Source: an uncultured Lachnospiraceae bacterium
GTDB taxonomy: Bacteria > Bacillota > Clostridia > Lachnospirales > Lachnospiraceae
DNA: 63,570 bases
Direction of reading: 5' to 3'
Assembly (NCBI GenBank): GCA_947623185.1
Contig: CANQGL010000006.1
Coordinates: 1 to 63,570, forward strand
The notes under the pieces were generated by a model that saw only the letters and a program-made list of their open reading frames with translations, was not told the DNA's origin and searched no databases. The translations under genes and the position numbers were made by a program. Below, piece after piece: positions 52,324-62,300 of this stretch. Position 1 is the first letter of the stretch. Each line of letters begins with the position of its first letter.

Positions 52324-53757
52324 ATGAAAAAATTCATGGACAGGGAGTTTCTCCTGGAGACGGAAACCGCAAAACATTTGTTCCACGATTATGCGGAACA
52401 CCAGCCGTTAGTGGATTATCACTGCCATATTTCGCCGCGGGAGATCTACGAGGACCGGCGGTTCAACAACATCGCCGAGGTCTGGCTGGGCGGAAAGAAC
52501 CCGGACGGGACCTATTTCGGCGATCACTACAAATGGCGCGTGATGCGTTCCAACGGCGTGTCCGAGGATTATGTGACCGGCGATAAGCCGGACATCGAAC
52601 GCTTTCGGAAATTTGCCGAAGCGCTCGAGCTGGCGATCGGAAATCCCATGTACCACTGGTGCAACATGGAGCTTAAGCAGTTCTTCGGCTACGATAAGCC
52701 GCTGACGCCGGAAAACGCCGAGGAGTGCTGGAACTTTGTCAACGACAGGCTGCAGAACGATCCGGATCTGACCGTCCGCGGGATCATCAAAAAGGCCAAC
52801 GTCGCCTTCATCGGCACCACCGACGATCCCACCGACAGCCTGGAGTGGCATGAAAAGATCGCCGCCGACCCGACGATCTCGGTAAAGGTCTGCCCTTCCT
52901 TCCGTCCGGACAAGGCGATCAATATCGGAAAGGCCGGCTTTGCCGCCTATATCGGCAAACTGGCGGAGAGCGTCGGGAAGACTTCGCTCGACAGTGTAAA
53001 GGACGTATGCGGCGCGCTCACGGAGCGCCTGGAATTCTTTAAGAAGCTTGGATGCCGCGCCAGCGACCACGGTCTGGATTATATCCCGTTTAAGCCGGGT
53101 ACCGAGGCCGAGGCGGACGCCGCCTTCCGCAAGGTGATGGCCGGAGGGACCGCGACCGCGGAGGAGTGCGAGATCTATCAGACCTTTATCCTCATGCATC
53201 TCGGGCGCGAGTACCACCGCCTGAATATCGCCATGCAGCTCCACTACGCCTGCCTGCGCAACGCCAACAGCCGCATGTACGCCAAACTGGGTCCGGATAC
53301 CGGATACGACATGATCTCCCAGACGACCTGCGGCGACAGCATCGCAAGATTTCTGGACGCCCTGGACGGAGAGGGAAACTGCCCGAAGACGATCCTTTAC
53401 TCCTTAAATCCCGCCGACAACGAGATGATCGGAACGCTGATCGGCTGCTTCCAGTCGGACGAGACCCCAGGAAAGATCCAGCACGGCTCCGCGTGGTGGT
53501 TCAACGATACCAGGAGCGGCATGGAGGCCCAGATGCGTTCGCTGGCCAACCTCGGCCTGCTGGGGAACTTCATCGGCATGCTGACGGACTCCCGCTCGTT
53601 CCTCTCCTACGCGCGCCACGATTACTTCCGGCGCATCGTGTGCAACATGATCGGAAACTGGGTGGAGAACGGCGAGTACCCCGACAACGAAGCCGCGCTG
53701 AAGCGGATCGTCGAAGGGATCTCCTACAAAAACGCCGCCCGCTATTTTGATCTCTGA
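52324..53757 (+). CDS. uxaC: uronate (glucuronate/galacturonate) isomerase
   Basis: This 477-residue amidohydrolase-fold enzyme interconverts D-galacturonate and D-tagaturonate, and also glucuronate and fructuronate. Signatures are VDYHCHISPREI, FIGTTDDPTDSLEWH, SWWFNDTRSG-like WWFNDTRSGM and SYARHDYFRRIVC. ATG 52324 with GAGGTGAA upstream is preferred to GTG 52318. Last gene of the island. The following GC-rich stem (near 53773-53819) has no T-tract, so a terminator is not certain. Confidence 0.96.
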   Translation: MKKFMDREFLLETETAKHLFHDYAEHQPLVDYHCHISPREIYEDRRFNNIAEVWLGGKNPDGTYFGDHYKWRVMRSNGVSEDYVTGDKPDIERFRKFAEALELAIGNPMYHWCNMELKQFFGYDKPLTPENAEECWNFVNDRLQNDPDLTVRGIIKKANVAFIGTTDDPTDSLEWHEKIAADPTISVKVCPSFRPDKAINIGKAGFAAYIGKLAESVGKTSLDSVKDVCGALTERLEFFKKLGCRASDHGLDYIPFKPGTEAEADAAFRKVMAGGTATAEECEIYQTFILMHLGREYHRLNIAMQLHYACLRNANSRMYAKLGPDTGYDMISQTTCGDSIARFLDALDGEGNCPKTILYSLNPADNEMIGTLIGCFQSDETPGKIQHGSAWWFNDTRSGMEAQMRSLANLGLLGNFIGMLTDSRSFLSYARHDYFRRIVCNMIGNWVENGEYPDNEAALKRIVEGISYKNAARYFDL

Positions 53758-53944
53758 TTTTTCACCCGATCCGGGGCCTCTCCTTCGCATTCGGCCGCCC
53801 GCCGGCGGGGAGGGGCCCCGGAAATGCCATATCGCGAGAAAGGGCTTTCAGCCGGCGCTGCAAACGGCGCTCTGCACCGGTACTGCGAAGAATGCGGACC
53901 AGGTGATATCCCAAAAAATTAATTAATTAACCGCCTCACTTTGC

Positions 53945-53973
53945 TTGACATAATGCATAAAACAGTTTAGAAT
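53945..53973 (+). promoter_or_regulatory. rny promoter
   Basis: TTGACA (53945-53950), 17-bp spacer, TAGAAT (53968-53973). An adjacent TATAAT at 53974 would need a 23-bp spacer. The 293-bp uxaC-rny gap is otherwise featureless apart from a GC-rich stem near its start. Confidence 0.8.
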
Positions 53974-54050
53974 TATAATGTTGTATGCAATCGTCCGGGC
54001 TTTGGGGCGGTTCTTTCGTACAATGAAAACAAGATAAAGGAGGTGCTCTA

Positions 54051-55592
54051 GTGTCACCAATAAGTGCGGTTCTGGAAGCAGTTATTGTGGCCGCTATTAC
54101 CTGGGCTTTGGCTGTGACTTACCGGAAAAAAAGCTATGAAAGCAAGATCGGGAGCGCAGAGGAAAAATCCAGAGAAATAATAGATGAAGCATTAAAAGTC
54201 GCAGAAACGAAAAAGAAGGAAGCTCTCCTTGAAGCAAAAGAAGAAAATCTCAAGGCGCGCAACGAACTTGAGAAGGAGACCAAGGAACGGAGAGCCGAGA
54301 TCCAGCGTTACGAGCGCCGCGTTTTGAGCAAAGAGGAAAATCTGGATAAGAAGAGCGAGCAGATGGAGAAGAAGGAAGCCGGGCTCGCGGCCAGAGAGGA
54401 AACCTTAAAACGGCGCACCGCCGAAGTGGAAGAGCTCTTCGTCAAGGAGCAGGAGAAACTGGAAATGATCTCCGGACTGACTTCCGAGCAGGCGAAGGAA
54501 TATCTTCTGAAAACAGTGGAGGATGATGTAAAACACGATACTGCGAAGCTCATCAAGGAACTGGAAAGCAAAGCCAGAGAAGAAGCGGATAAGAAAGCAA
54601 AGGACTATGTAGTCACGGCGATCCAGAGATGCGCCGCTGACCATGTGGCGGAGACGACGGTATCCGTCGTACAGCTCCCGAGCGACGAGATGAAAGGACG
54701 CATCATCGGCCGCGAGGGCCGCAACATCCGTACGCTCGAGACCATGACGGGCGTGGAACTGATCATCGACGATACCCCGGAGGCAGTCGTCCTTTCGGGA
54801 TTCGATCCGGTCAGGAGAGAGGTCGCAAGGATCGCTCTGGAACGTCTGATCGTGGACGGCCGTATCCACCCGGCCAGAATAGAAGAAATGGTGGAGAAAG
54901 CGCAGAAGGAAGTGGACAACATGATGCGCGAGGAAGGCGAAGCCGCCGTCCTCGAAGTCGGGATCCACAATATCCATCCGGAACTTGTCAAACTGCTTGG
55001 CAAGATGAGATTCAGGACCAGCTACGGCCAGAACGCCCTCAAACATTCGATCGAGGTCGCGCACCTGTCCGGGCTGCTGGCTTCCGAAGTCGGCGTGGAT
55101 GTCAGGATGGCAAAGCGCGCCGGTCTGTTACATGATATCGGAAAAGCTGTCGATCATGAGATGGAAGGATCGCATATCCAGCTTGGTTCCGAACTCTGCA
55201 AGAAGTATAAGGAATCTCCGACCGTCATCAACGCGGTGGAATCCCATCACGGCGACGTCGAGCCGACCAGCCTGATCTCCTGCATCGTACAGGCCGCCGA
55301 TACGATCTCGGCCGCAAGGCCCGGAGCGAGAAGGGAGACGCTGGAAACATACACAAACCGTCTGAAGCAGCTTGAGGACATCACGAATTCGTTCAAGGGC
55401 GTCGAGAAGGCCTACGCGATCCAGGCAGGACGCGAGGTCCGCATTATGGTCGTTCCGGAGCAGATCAGCGACGACGATATGATCCTTCTGGCGAGGGATA
55501 TATCGAAGCGGATCGAGAACGAACTGGAATATCCGGGACAGATCAAGGTCAATGTGATCCGCGAATCGCGAGTGACCGATTACGCGAAGTAA
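54051..55592 (+). CDS. rny: ribonuclease Y
   Basis: The 513-residue membrane-anchored endoribonuclease initiates mRNA decay. It has an N-terminal helix (about 3-22), a long charged coiled coil (about 30-165), a KH domain with [12 protein letters not shown] (about 220-231), and an HD domain with [12 protein letters not shown] (about 355-366). The GTG start 54051 follows AAGGAGGTG. In related bacteria rny often follows recA-recX; here the pectin island lies between them. Confidence 0.97.
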   Translation: MSPISAVLEAVIVAAITWALAVTYRKKSYESKIGSAEEKSREIIDEALKVAETKKKEALLEAKEENLKARNELEKETKERRAEIQRYERRVLSKEENLDKKSEQMEKKEAGLAAREETLKRRTAEVEELFVKEQEKLEMISGLTSEQAKEYLLKTVEDDVKHDTAKLIKELESKAREEADKKAKDYVVTAIQRCAADHVAETTVSVVQLPSDEMKGRIIGREGRNIRTLETMTGVELIIDDTPEAVVLSGFDPVRREVARIALERLIVDGRIHPARIEEMVEKAQKEVDNMMREEGEAAVLEVGIHNIHPELVKLLGKMRFRTSYGQNALKHSIEVAHLSGLLASEVGVDVRMAKRAGLLHDIGKAVDHEMEGSHIQLGSELCKKYKESPTVINAVESHHGDVEPTSLISCIVQAADTISAARPGARRETLETYTNRLKQLEDITNSFKGVEKAYAIQAGREVRIMVVPEQISDDDMILLARDISKRIENELEYPGQIKVNVIRESRVTDYAK

Positions 55593-55616
55593 GTTACTCA
55601 ATCAGGAAAATTGGCG

Positions 55617-55649
55617 GAGCGCAGTTCTTTCGGACTGCGCTCTGTTTTT
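55617..55649 (+). terminator. intrinsic terminator of rny
   Basis: GAGCGCAGT (55617-55625) pairs with ACTGCGCTC (55634-55642), loop of 8, followed by TGTTTTT. It ends just before the proC ribosome site. Confidence 0.85.
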
Positions 55650-55663
55650 AAGGAGGAATCAGA

Positions 55664-56461
55664 ATGGTCAAATTTGGTTTTATCGGTATGGGAAACATGG
55701 GATACGCGATCATGAAGGGACTGCTCAAGTCGAACGACGCGAAGGACATCCTGTTTACCGACGCGAACGCGGCCCGCATGGAAGCGGTGACGAAGGAGAC
55801 CGGAGTCGCCCATGTGGCGACGAACGCGGAGTGCGTGAGATCGGTCAAATATCTGATCTTCGCGGTCAAGCCGCAGGTGATCCCCTATGTGTTTAAGGAG
55901 ATCAAAGGGCTGGTGACAAAGGATCAGATCGTCATCTCCATCGTCGCCGGATACGCCGTAAAGGATCTGGCCGAAGGGCTTGGCGAGGGCCTGCGGATCG
56001 TCCACGCGATGCCGAACACCCCGGCCATGGTCGGTGAGGGCATGACCGGCGTATATTATGAGGACAGTCTGTTTGCGGAGGACGAGAAAGAGGTCATCGA
56101 GAACTTCTTCACATCGTTCGGAAAGATGGAGCGCATCGACGAGAAGCTGATGGACGCGGTCGGCTGCGCGAGCGGATGCTCGCCGGCTTACGTCTACATG
56201 TTCATCGAGGCTCTGGCGGACGGCTGCGTAAAGCACGGACTTCCGCGCCAGACCGCGTACCGCATGGCCGCGCAGGCGGTCCTGGGCAGCGCGAAGATGG
56301 TCCTGGAGACCGGAAAGCATCCGGGCGAGCTCAAGGACATGGTCTGCTCGCCGGGCGGCACGACGATCGAGGGGCTGGCGGCGCTCGAGGAGGGCGGCTT
56401 CCGCAGCGCGATCATCAAAGCCTGCGACGCAAACTACGAGAAGAACGCGAAACTGAAATAA
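55664..56461 (+). CDS. proC: pyrroline-5-carboxylate reductase
   Basis: The 265-residue enzyme makes proline from 1-pyrroline-5-carboxylate using NAD(P)H. The N-terminal Rossmann loop GFIGMGNMGYAIMKG, AVKPQ, PNTPAMVGEGMTG and the C-terminal CSPGGTTIEGLAAL are diagnostic. AAGGAGG lies 9 bases before ATG 55664. Its promoter is probably within or before the rny terminator region, or it depends on readthrough. Confidence 0.96.
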   Translation: MVKFGFIGMGNMGYAIMKGLLKSNDAKDILFTDANAARMEAVTKETGVAHVATNAECVRSVKYLIFAVKPQVIPYVFKEIKGLVTKDQIVISIVAGYAVKDLAEGLGEGLRIVHAMPNTPAMVGEGMTGVYYEDSLFAEDEKEVIENFFTSFGKMERIDEKLMDAVGCASGCSPAYVYMFIEALADGCVKHGLPRQTAYRMAAQAVLGSAKMVLETGKHPGELKDMVCSPGGTTIEGLAALEEGGFRSAIIKACDANYEKNAKLK

Positions 56462-56473
56462 GGTGGCTTTGGC

Positions 56474-57010
56474 ATGGAAAAGATTATCAGACTGAACCGG
56501 GAGCTGGCGTATACCGGATCGGTGCTTAAGATCTACAGGGATACGGTGGTATCGAACGGCGTGGAGGAGATCTTTGATTTTATCCATCACGACGGCGCGG
56601 CGGCGGTCCTGCCGGTGATGGATGACGGGAAGATCCTGATGGTGCGCCAGTACCGGAACGCGCTGGACCGGTTCACTCTGGAGATCCCGGCCGGGAAGCT
56701 GGATCGGCCCGACGAACCGATGATCGAGTGCGCGGGCCGCGAGCTCGAGGAGGAGACGGGCTACCGGTCCGAACATATCGAGTATCTGATGACGGTCAAT
56801 ACGACGGTCGCGTTCTGCAACGAGAAGATCGGCGTCTATATCGCCCGCGACCTGATCCCGTCGAAACAGCATCTGGACGCCGACGAGAGCATCGACGTCG
56901 AGGCGTGGGAGGTAAAGGACCTGCTGGACCTGATCTATTCCGGGAAAATGACCGACGGAAAAACGGTGGCCGCGATCCTGGCCCACGCGCAGCGGGAAGG
57001 TATCCGCTGA
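56474..57010 (+). CDS. nudF: NUDIX hydrolase, ADP-ribose pyrophosphatase type
   Basis: A 178-residue hydrolase of ADP-ribose to AMP and ribose 5-phosphate. The Nudix box begins GKLDRPDEP and continues with CAGRELEEETGY, giving the REXXEE core. The proline-rich EIPAGKLD segment before the box is typical of ADP-ribose enzymes. It is 12 bp after proC and precedes the SpoIIM-like gene, an order shared with Bacillus. Confidence 0.9.
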   Translation: MEKIIRLNRELAYTGSVLKIYRDTVVSNGVEEIFDFIHHDGAAAVLPVMDDGKILMVRQYRNALDRFTLEIPAGKLDRPDEPMIECAGRELEEETGYRSEHIEYLMTVNTTVAFCNEKIGVYIARDLIPSKQHLDADESIDVEAWEVKDLLDLIYSGKMTDGKTVAAILAHAQREGIR

Positions 57011-57110
57011 CGGAAACGGCCGCATCCGGTCCGCCGGGCGGCACCCGATATCCGTCATAGCGGGTCCGGGGCGCTCATATAGTTTAGCAAAGACCTGACG
57101 GGTGAGCGCC

Positions 57111-57653
57111 ATGAAATATCGGATAAACAAGAGGGACAGCCTGCGGTTCGGGCTGTCCCTTTTTCTGATCCTCGGAGCCGTTTCGGGCACGCTGTTCTGC
57201 AATATGATGGACGCGGACATGCAGCTTGAGCTTATCAGCACGGAGAGCAGCATGGTCTCCGCCTCCGTGCTCCAGAACGCGGATTTTGCGGAGGTGTTCC
57301 TGCGGGTCCTTTCCGGCCGGCTCTCACAGCTTTTCGTGTGCTTTCTTTTTGCCATGACCCCGGCCGCGCCTTTTCTGTTCCTCGCCGTATGCGCCTACTT
57401 CGGTTTCTCATCCGCCGTTCTGATCTGCGCGTTCACGATGGAGGCGGGCGCGTTCGGGATCCTGCGCTATCTGGTCGTGATAACCCCGCAGTTCGTCTTT
57501 TACACGCCGGTACTTTACGCGCTGATCTGGTGGTTCCCGCAGTCGGGGCGGCGCCTCGGCGTACCCGCGGCAGCCGCGCTGACCGTGACCGTCGTTTTGG
57601 GCGCGGCGGCGGAAAGCTGGTTCAATCCGTGGCTGGCGGCGATGCTGCTGTAA
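57111..57653 (+). CDS. spoIIM: SpoIIM-like membrane protein
   Basis: This 180-residue protein has about five hydrophobic helices. Its position, between nudF and xerD, is the one occupied by spoIIM in Bacillus. SpoIIM works with SpoIID and SpoIIP in septal peptidoglycan remodelling during engulfment. The internal MTPAAPFLFLAVCAYFGFS and VVITPQFVFYTPV segments fit the family loosely. ATG 57111 has GGGTGAG upstream. Without a search the identity rests on topology and gene order. Confidence 0.6.
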   Translation: MKYRINKRDSLRFGLSLFLILGAVSGTLFCNMMDADMQLELISTESSMVSASVLQNADFAEVFLRVLSGRLSQLFVCFLFAMTPAAPFLFLAVCAYFGFSSAVLICAFTMEAGAFGILRYLVVITPQFVFYTPVLYALIWWFPQSGRRLGVPAAAALTVTVVLGAAAESWFNPWLAAMLL

Positions 57654-57809
57654 AAAACTGTCCGTATCGGTAAAGCCCGAAAACGGCCGAAAAAAATTTT
57701 TTCAGCCTGCTTTTACAATATCTTGCATGTCGAAAAAGCCGCACGGGCAACATCTTGCGGTTCTTATGTAAATCGCCCTGAAAATGGCTTTCCGGTGGGA
57801 AAAATCTGT

Positions 57810-57838
57810 TTGATTTTATCAAAAAATGGGGATATAAT
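57810..57838 (+). promoter_or_regulatory. xerD promoter
   Basis: TTGATT (57810-57815), 17-bp spacer, perfect TATAAT (57833-57838). The start site is near 57845, giving a leader of about 68 nt. Confidence 0.8.
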
Positions 57839-57851
57839 GTATTGAAACGGG

Positions 57852-57896
57852 GCTTTTTGGGGTAAAAGCACCATTTTTAAACCTACCCCAAGGAGG
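57852..57896 (+). promoter_or_regulatory. xerD leader with two mutually exclusive hairpins
   Basis: GCTTTT (57852-57857) can pair with AAAAGC (57864-57869). Alternatively CTTTTTGGGGTA (57853-57864) can pair with TACCCCAAGGAG (57884-57895), hiding the GGAGG ribosome site. The two structures share bases 57853-57857 and 57864, so they cannot coexist. This is seen in sequence; regulation is inferred. Confidence 0.5.
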
Positions 57897-57912
57897 ATGC
57901 ACCAGGGCGGCA

Positions 57913-58797
57913 ATGAGAGAGGATATCGCGGGATTCATCGGCTATCTGCAGAAGGAAAAGAACGCGTCTGAGAACACATGGGTCTCCTATCGGAGAGACC
58001 TGCTCCAGATGGCGGCGTTCCTGGAGGAAGCGGGGATCCATGAGACGGCAAAAGTAACAAAAACAGCGTTAAACTCATACATTCTCCATCTTGAGAAGGA
58101 GGGGAAAGCTTCGGCTACGGTATCAAGGATGCTGGCTTCAGCCAAGGCTTTCTTTGGCTATGAGTTTAAAGAGGGGAAGATCAGAAGAGACCCCTCCGAG
58201 ACGGTCCGCGCGCCGCGCGTTGAGAAGAAAGCGCCGATGATCCTCACGGTCGACGAGGTGAACCGGCTTCTTTCCGCTGCGGGCGGCGACAGCGCGAAGG
58301 AAGTGCGCGACCGCGCGATGCTGGAGCTCCTCTACGCCACAGGGATCCGTGTATCGGAGCTGACCGGCCTTAAGCTGACGGACGTCAATATGGCGGCGGG
58401 ATTCATCACCTGCCGAGACGGACACAAGGAGCGCGACATCCCGTTCGGGCACGTCGCAAAAGAGGCGATGGCGCGTTACCTTGAAAGTTCGAGGGGAGAG
58501 CTGTTAAAGGGCGGGGAGTCGGAATGGCTGTTCACGAACTGCAGCGGCGGCTCGATGAGCAGGCAGGGCTTCTGGAAGATCATCAAGTATTACACCAAGC
58601 GTGCCGGCATCAAGGCGGATATCACGCCGCATACGCTGCGCCATTCGTTCGCGGCCCATCTTCTGAGCAACGGAGCCGATGTGAGGGTGGTCCAGACGAT
58701 GCTGGGACATTCGGATCTCTCGACGACGCAGATGTACGCCGCGTATATGGGGACGAACGCGGTCCGCGAAGCCTATCAGGCTCACCCGAGGAGCTGA
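57913..58797 (+). CDS. xerD: tyrosine recombinase XerD
   Basis: This 294-residue chromosome-dimer resolvase has an N-terminal SAM-like core-binding domain (about 1-90) and the catalytic domain with R146 (GIRVSEL), K172, H240/R243 (HTLRHSFAAHLL), H266 and Tyr275 (GHSDLSTTQMYA). All six catalytic residues are present. The ATG at 57913 lies 16 bases after GGAGG, an unusually long spacing, and no other in-frame start exists closer. Position next to nudF and spoIIM supports XerD rather than a phage integrase. Confidence 0.93.
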   Translation: MREDIAGFIGYLQKEKNASENTWVSYRRDLLQMAAFLEEAGIHETAKVTKTALNSYILHLEKEGKASATVSRMLASAKAFFGYEFKEGKIRRDPSETVRAPRVEKKAPMILTVDEVNRLLSAAGGDSAKEVRDRAMLELLYATGIRVSELTGLKLTDVNMAAGFITCRDGHKERDIPFGHVAKEAMARYLESSRGELLKGGESEWLFTNCSGGSMSRQGFWKIIKYYTKRAGIKADITPHTLRHSFAAHLLSNGADVRVVQTMLGHSDLSTTQMYAAYMGTNAVREAYQAHPRS

Positions 58798-58828
58798 AAG
58801 AAGCAAAACGGAATATACAGAACGGCCG

Positions 58829-58859
58829 GCCTCCGGATATGCGTATCCGGGGGCTTTTT
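58829..58859 (+). terminator. intrinsic terminator of xerD
   Basis: GCCTCCGGATA (58829-58839) pairs with TATCCGGGGGC (58844-58854, one G-T), 4-nt loop, then TTTTT. Confidence 0.88.
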
Positions 58860-59136
58860 GCATCCTGCGGCGGGTTCGGCTTGACCGATATGACGGTCTG
58901 AAACCGAAGAGGTATGCCTGCCGGACCGGCACCTGTAGATGCCCGGGGGCTTTCCGCGCGTGCGGGATCAAATTGTGCGAAAATTTAAGCAAGTCTTATC
59001 ATATCACAATGATTCAGAAAACAAAACGGACTCTGGCCAAAACTTTCCAAAATTAACAAAAACACAAAATCGGCTTTATTTAATTAAGGACACGCGGTGA
59101 ATACGTCCAAAAACTCTTTCGGAACGATTTTCGTAC

Positions 59137-59163
59137 AATCTGACGAAAAGAAATTGTCAGATT
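59137..59163. promoter_or_regulatory. inverted repeat upstream of gltB, candidate operator
   Basis: AATCTGAC (59137-59144) and GTCAGATT (59156-59163) are perfect 8-bp inverted arms 11 bp apart. They lie about 30 bp before the candidate -35 of gltB. The rest of the 510-bp xerD-gltB gap is AT-rich, with no other gene-like feature seen between 58880 and 59130. Confidence 0.45.
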
Positions 59164-59190
59164 ATCTGAAAATTTGTGAGTTCTCGATAT

Positions 59191-59219
59191 TTACACCAAA
59201 ACTCCGTTTGTAGTAGAAT
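59191..59219 (+). promoter_or_regulatory. gltB promoter candidate
   Basis: TTACAC (59191-59196), 17-bp spacer, TAGAAT (59214-59219). The weak -35 suggests activation, perhaps through the inverted repeat upstream. Confidence 0.5.
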
Positions 59220-59230
59220 AGAGAACAATA

Positions 59231-59280
59231 CGGGTCCTGTGCATCGGGGGAAGGGGGACTCCCGGATGCGGCCGGACCTG
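59231..59280 (+). promoter_or_regulatory. structured 5' leader of gltB
   Basis: An outer stem CGGGTCC (59231-59237) with GGACCTG (59274-59280) encloses an inner stem formed by GCATC (59241-59245) with GATGC (59265-59269) and GGG with CCC. It lies between the predicted start site and the ribosome site. No known riboswitch class is recognised. Confidence 0.4.
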
Positions 59281-59307
59281 TCAGACGAAAGAAAGGAAGA
59301 ACATCGA

Positions 59308-62300
59308 ATGGAGTTATTTCAGAAAGAACAGCAGACGGTGACGCCGGGCCTCTACGATCCGGTATTCGAGCACGACGCCTGCGGGATCGGCGCCGTCGTA
59401 AACATCGACGGCCGGCCTTCGAACAAGACGGTCGACGAGGCGCTGCACATCGTGGAGACGCTGGAGCACCGTGCGGGCAAGGACGCGGCCGGCAAGACCG
59501 GAGACGGCGTCGGCATCATCATGCAGATATCCCATAAATTTTTCAAAAAGGCGGCAGCGGCCTGCGGGATCACGCTCGGCGGCCCGCGCGAGTACGGCGT
59601 CGGCATGTTTTTCTTCTCGCAGAACGAGCTTGAGCGCAACCGCGCGAAAAAGATGCTTGAGATCCTCGCGAAAAAAGGGGGCGTCAGGGTCCTCGGATGG
59701 CGCACGGTCCCGGTCGACGAGACGCAGATCGGCGCCAAGGCGTACGAGAGCATGCCGTATATCGAACAGTGCTTCGTGGAGAAACCGGAAAATGTGGAGA
59801 AAGGGCTGGCGTTCGACCGCAAGCTCTACATCATCCGCCGCCTGTTCGAGCAGAGCAACGATTCGACGTACGTTGTCTCGTTAAACAGCCGCACGGTCGT
59901 CTACAAGGGCATGTTCCTCGTCAAGGAGCTGCGCCGTTTCTATAAAGACCTTCAGGATACGGACTACGAGTCGGCGATCGCGGTCGTCCACTCGCGTTTC
60001 AGCACCAACACGAACCCGAGCTGGATGCGCGCGCACCCGTACCGCTTTATCGTACATAACGGCGAGATCAACACGATCCGGGGCAATACAGACCGGATGA
60101 TCGCGCGCGAGGAGACGCTGGAGTCGGATGTGTTCAAGTCCGACCTTACCAAGATCCTTCCGATCATCAATCAGGAGGGATCCGACTCGGCCATGCTGGA
60201 CAACGCGCTGGAATTCCTGACGATGAGCGGCATGGATCTTCCGCTGGCGGTCATGATCACGATCCCGGCCCCGTGGGAGCACGACAAGGCCATGAAGCAG
60301 GAGATCAAGGACTTTTACCGCTACTACGCGACGATGATGGAGCCGTGGGACGGCCCGGCGTCGATCCTGTTCACGGACGGCGACGTGCTCGGAGCGGTCC
60401 TGGACCGCAACGGCCTGCGCCCGTCGCGCTATTACATCACCTCGGACAATCAGATGATCCTCGCCTCAGAAGTCGGCTCGATCAACATCGATCAGAGAAA
60501 CGTCGTCCGCAAGGAGCGTCTGCATCCGGGCCGTATGCTGCTTGTGGACACCCGCGAGCGCCGTATCATCAGCGACGACGAGCTCAAGATGAAATACGCC
60601 TCCGAGCATCCCTACGGCGAGTGGCTCGACAACAACATGATGGTGCTCGATAAGCTGCCGGTCCCGAACAAGGGCATCCCGGCGATGGACAGGGAGGTGC
60701 GCGCGAGACTCTGGAAGACCTACGGCTACACCTATGAGCAGTACCGCACCATGATCCTGCCGATGGCCTTAAACGGCGCGGAGGCGGCCTCCGCGATGGG
60801 CGTGGACACCCCGCTCGCGGTCCTCTCACAGGAGCATCAGCCGCTGTTCAACTACTTCAAGCAGCAGTTCGCCCAGGTCACGAACCCGCCGATCGACTCC
60901 ATCCGCGAGGAGATCGTGACCTCCACGACGGTCTACATGGGTCCGGAGGGGAACCTGTTGAGCCATGTGCCGGAAAACTGCCATATCATCAAGGTCGACA
61001 ACCCGATCTTAAGCGGTACGGATCTCTTAAAGATCAAGCACCTGAAGGCCGACGGCTTCCATGTGGTGACGGTGCCGATCACCTACTATAAGAATACCTC
61101 CCTCGAGAAGGCGCTCGACCGCCTGTTCCTCGAGGTCGACCGCGCCTACCGCAACGGATACAACGTGTTTATCCTCTCCGACCGCGATATCGACGAGAAC
61201 CATGTGCCGATCCCGTCTCTGCTCGCGGTGGCGGCGTTAAACTCCCACCTTGTGCGCACGAAAAAGCGGACGCAGGTGGCGATGATCCTGGAATCCGGCG
61301 AGCCGCGCGAGGTCCATCACTTCGCGACGCTTCTCGGCTACGGCGTGACCGCGGTCTGCCCGTACCTGGCGCACGAATCGATCCGCTACCTGATCGAGAC
61401 CGGGATGCTGGATAAGGATTACTATGCGGCCGTCCACGACTACAACCAGGCCGTTCTCCACGGGATCGTAAAGATCGCCTCCAAGATGGGCATCTCCACG
61501 ATCCAGTCCTACCGCGGCTCCCAGATCTTCGAGGCGATCGGCCTCGGAGAGAGCGTGATCAGGAAGTACTTCCCGCACACCATGAGCCGTGTGGGCGGCG
61601 TGGAGCTTGAGGATCTGGCGAACGATGTGAACGTTCTGCACTCCGCGGCCTTCGACCCGCTCGGACTGGACGTCGATCTGACGCTGGAGAGCGTCGGAAG
61701 CCACAAATCGCGCGCCGGTAAGGAAAAACACCTCTACACGCCGGAGACGATCCATCTGCTCCAGCAGGCGGCGTGGACGGGAAATTATGAGACATACAAG
61801 CAGTATTCGGCGGCGCTGCACAGGGAAGACGTGACCGTCAACCTGCGAAGCCTCCTCGACTTTAAATTCGCGGAGGATGGAGGCGTCCCGATCGACGAGG
61901 TCGAGAGCGTGGACTCCATCGTCACCCGCTTCAAGACCGGGGCCATGTCCTTCGGCGCGATCTCCCAGGAGGCGCACGAGTGCATGGCGATCGCGATGAA
62001 CCGCCTGCACGGAAAATCGAACTGCGGCGAGGGCGGCGAGGACGTCTCACGCTTTACGCCCGGTCCCGACGGACTGGATCGCAACTCCGCGATCAAGCAG
62101 GTGGCCTCCGCCCGCTTCGGCGTGACCTCCCGCTACCTGGTGAGCGCGAAGGACATCCAGATCAAGATGGCCCAGGGCGCGAAGCCCGGCGAGGGCGGAC
62201 AGCTTCCGGGAAAGAAGGTCTATCCGTGGGTCGCAAAGACCAGAAACTCCACCACGGGCGTCGGCCTGATCTCCCCGCCGCCGCACCATGACATCTATTC

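Noticed and set aside
53773-53819. GC-rich stem after uxaC as an intrinsic terminator
   Set aside because: The stem is good (about 11 bp) but is followed by GGAAATGCC and not a T-run, so termination is not supported.
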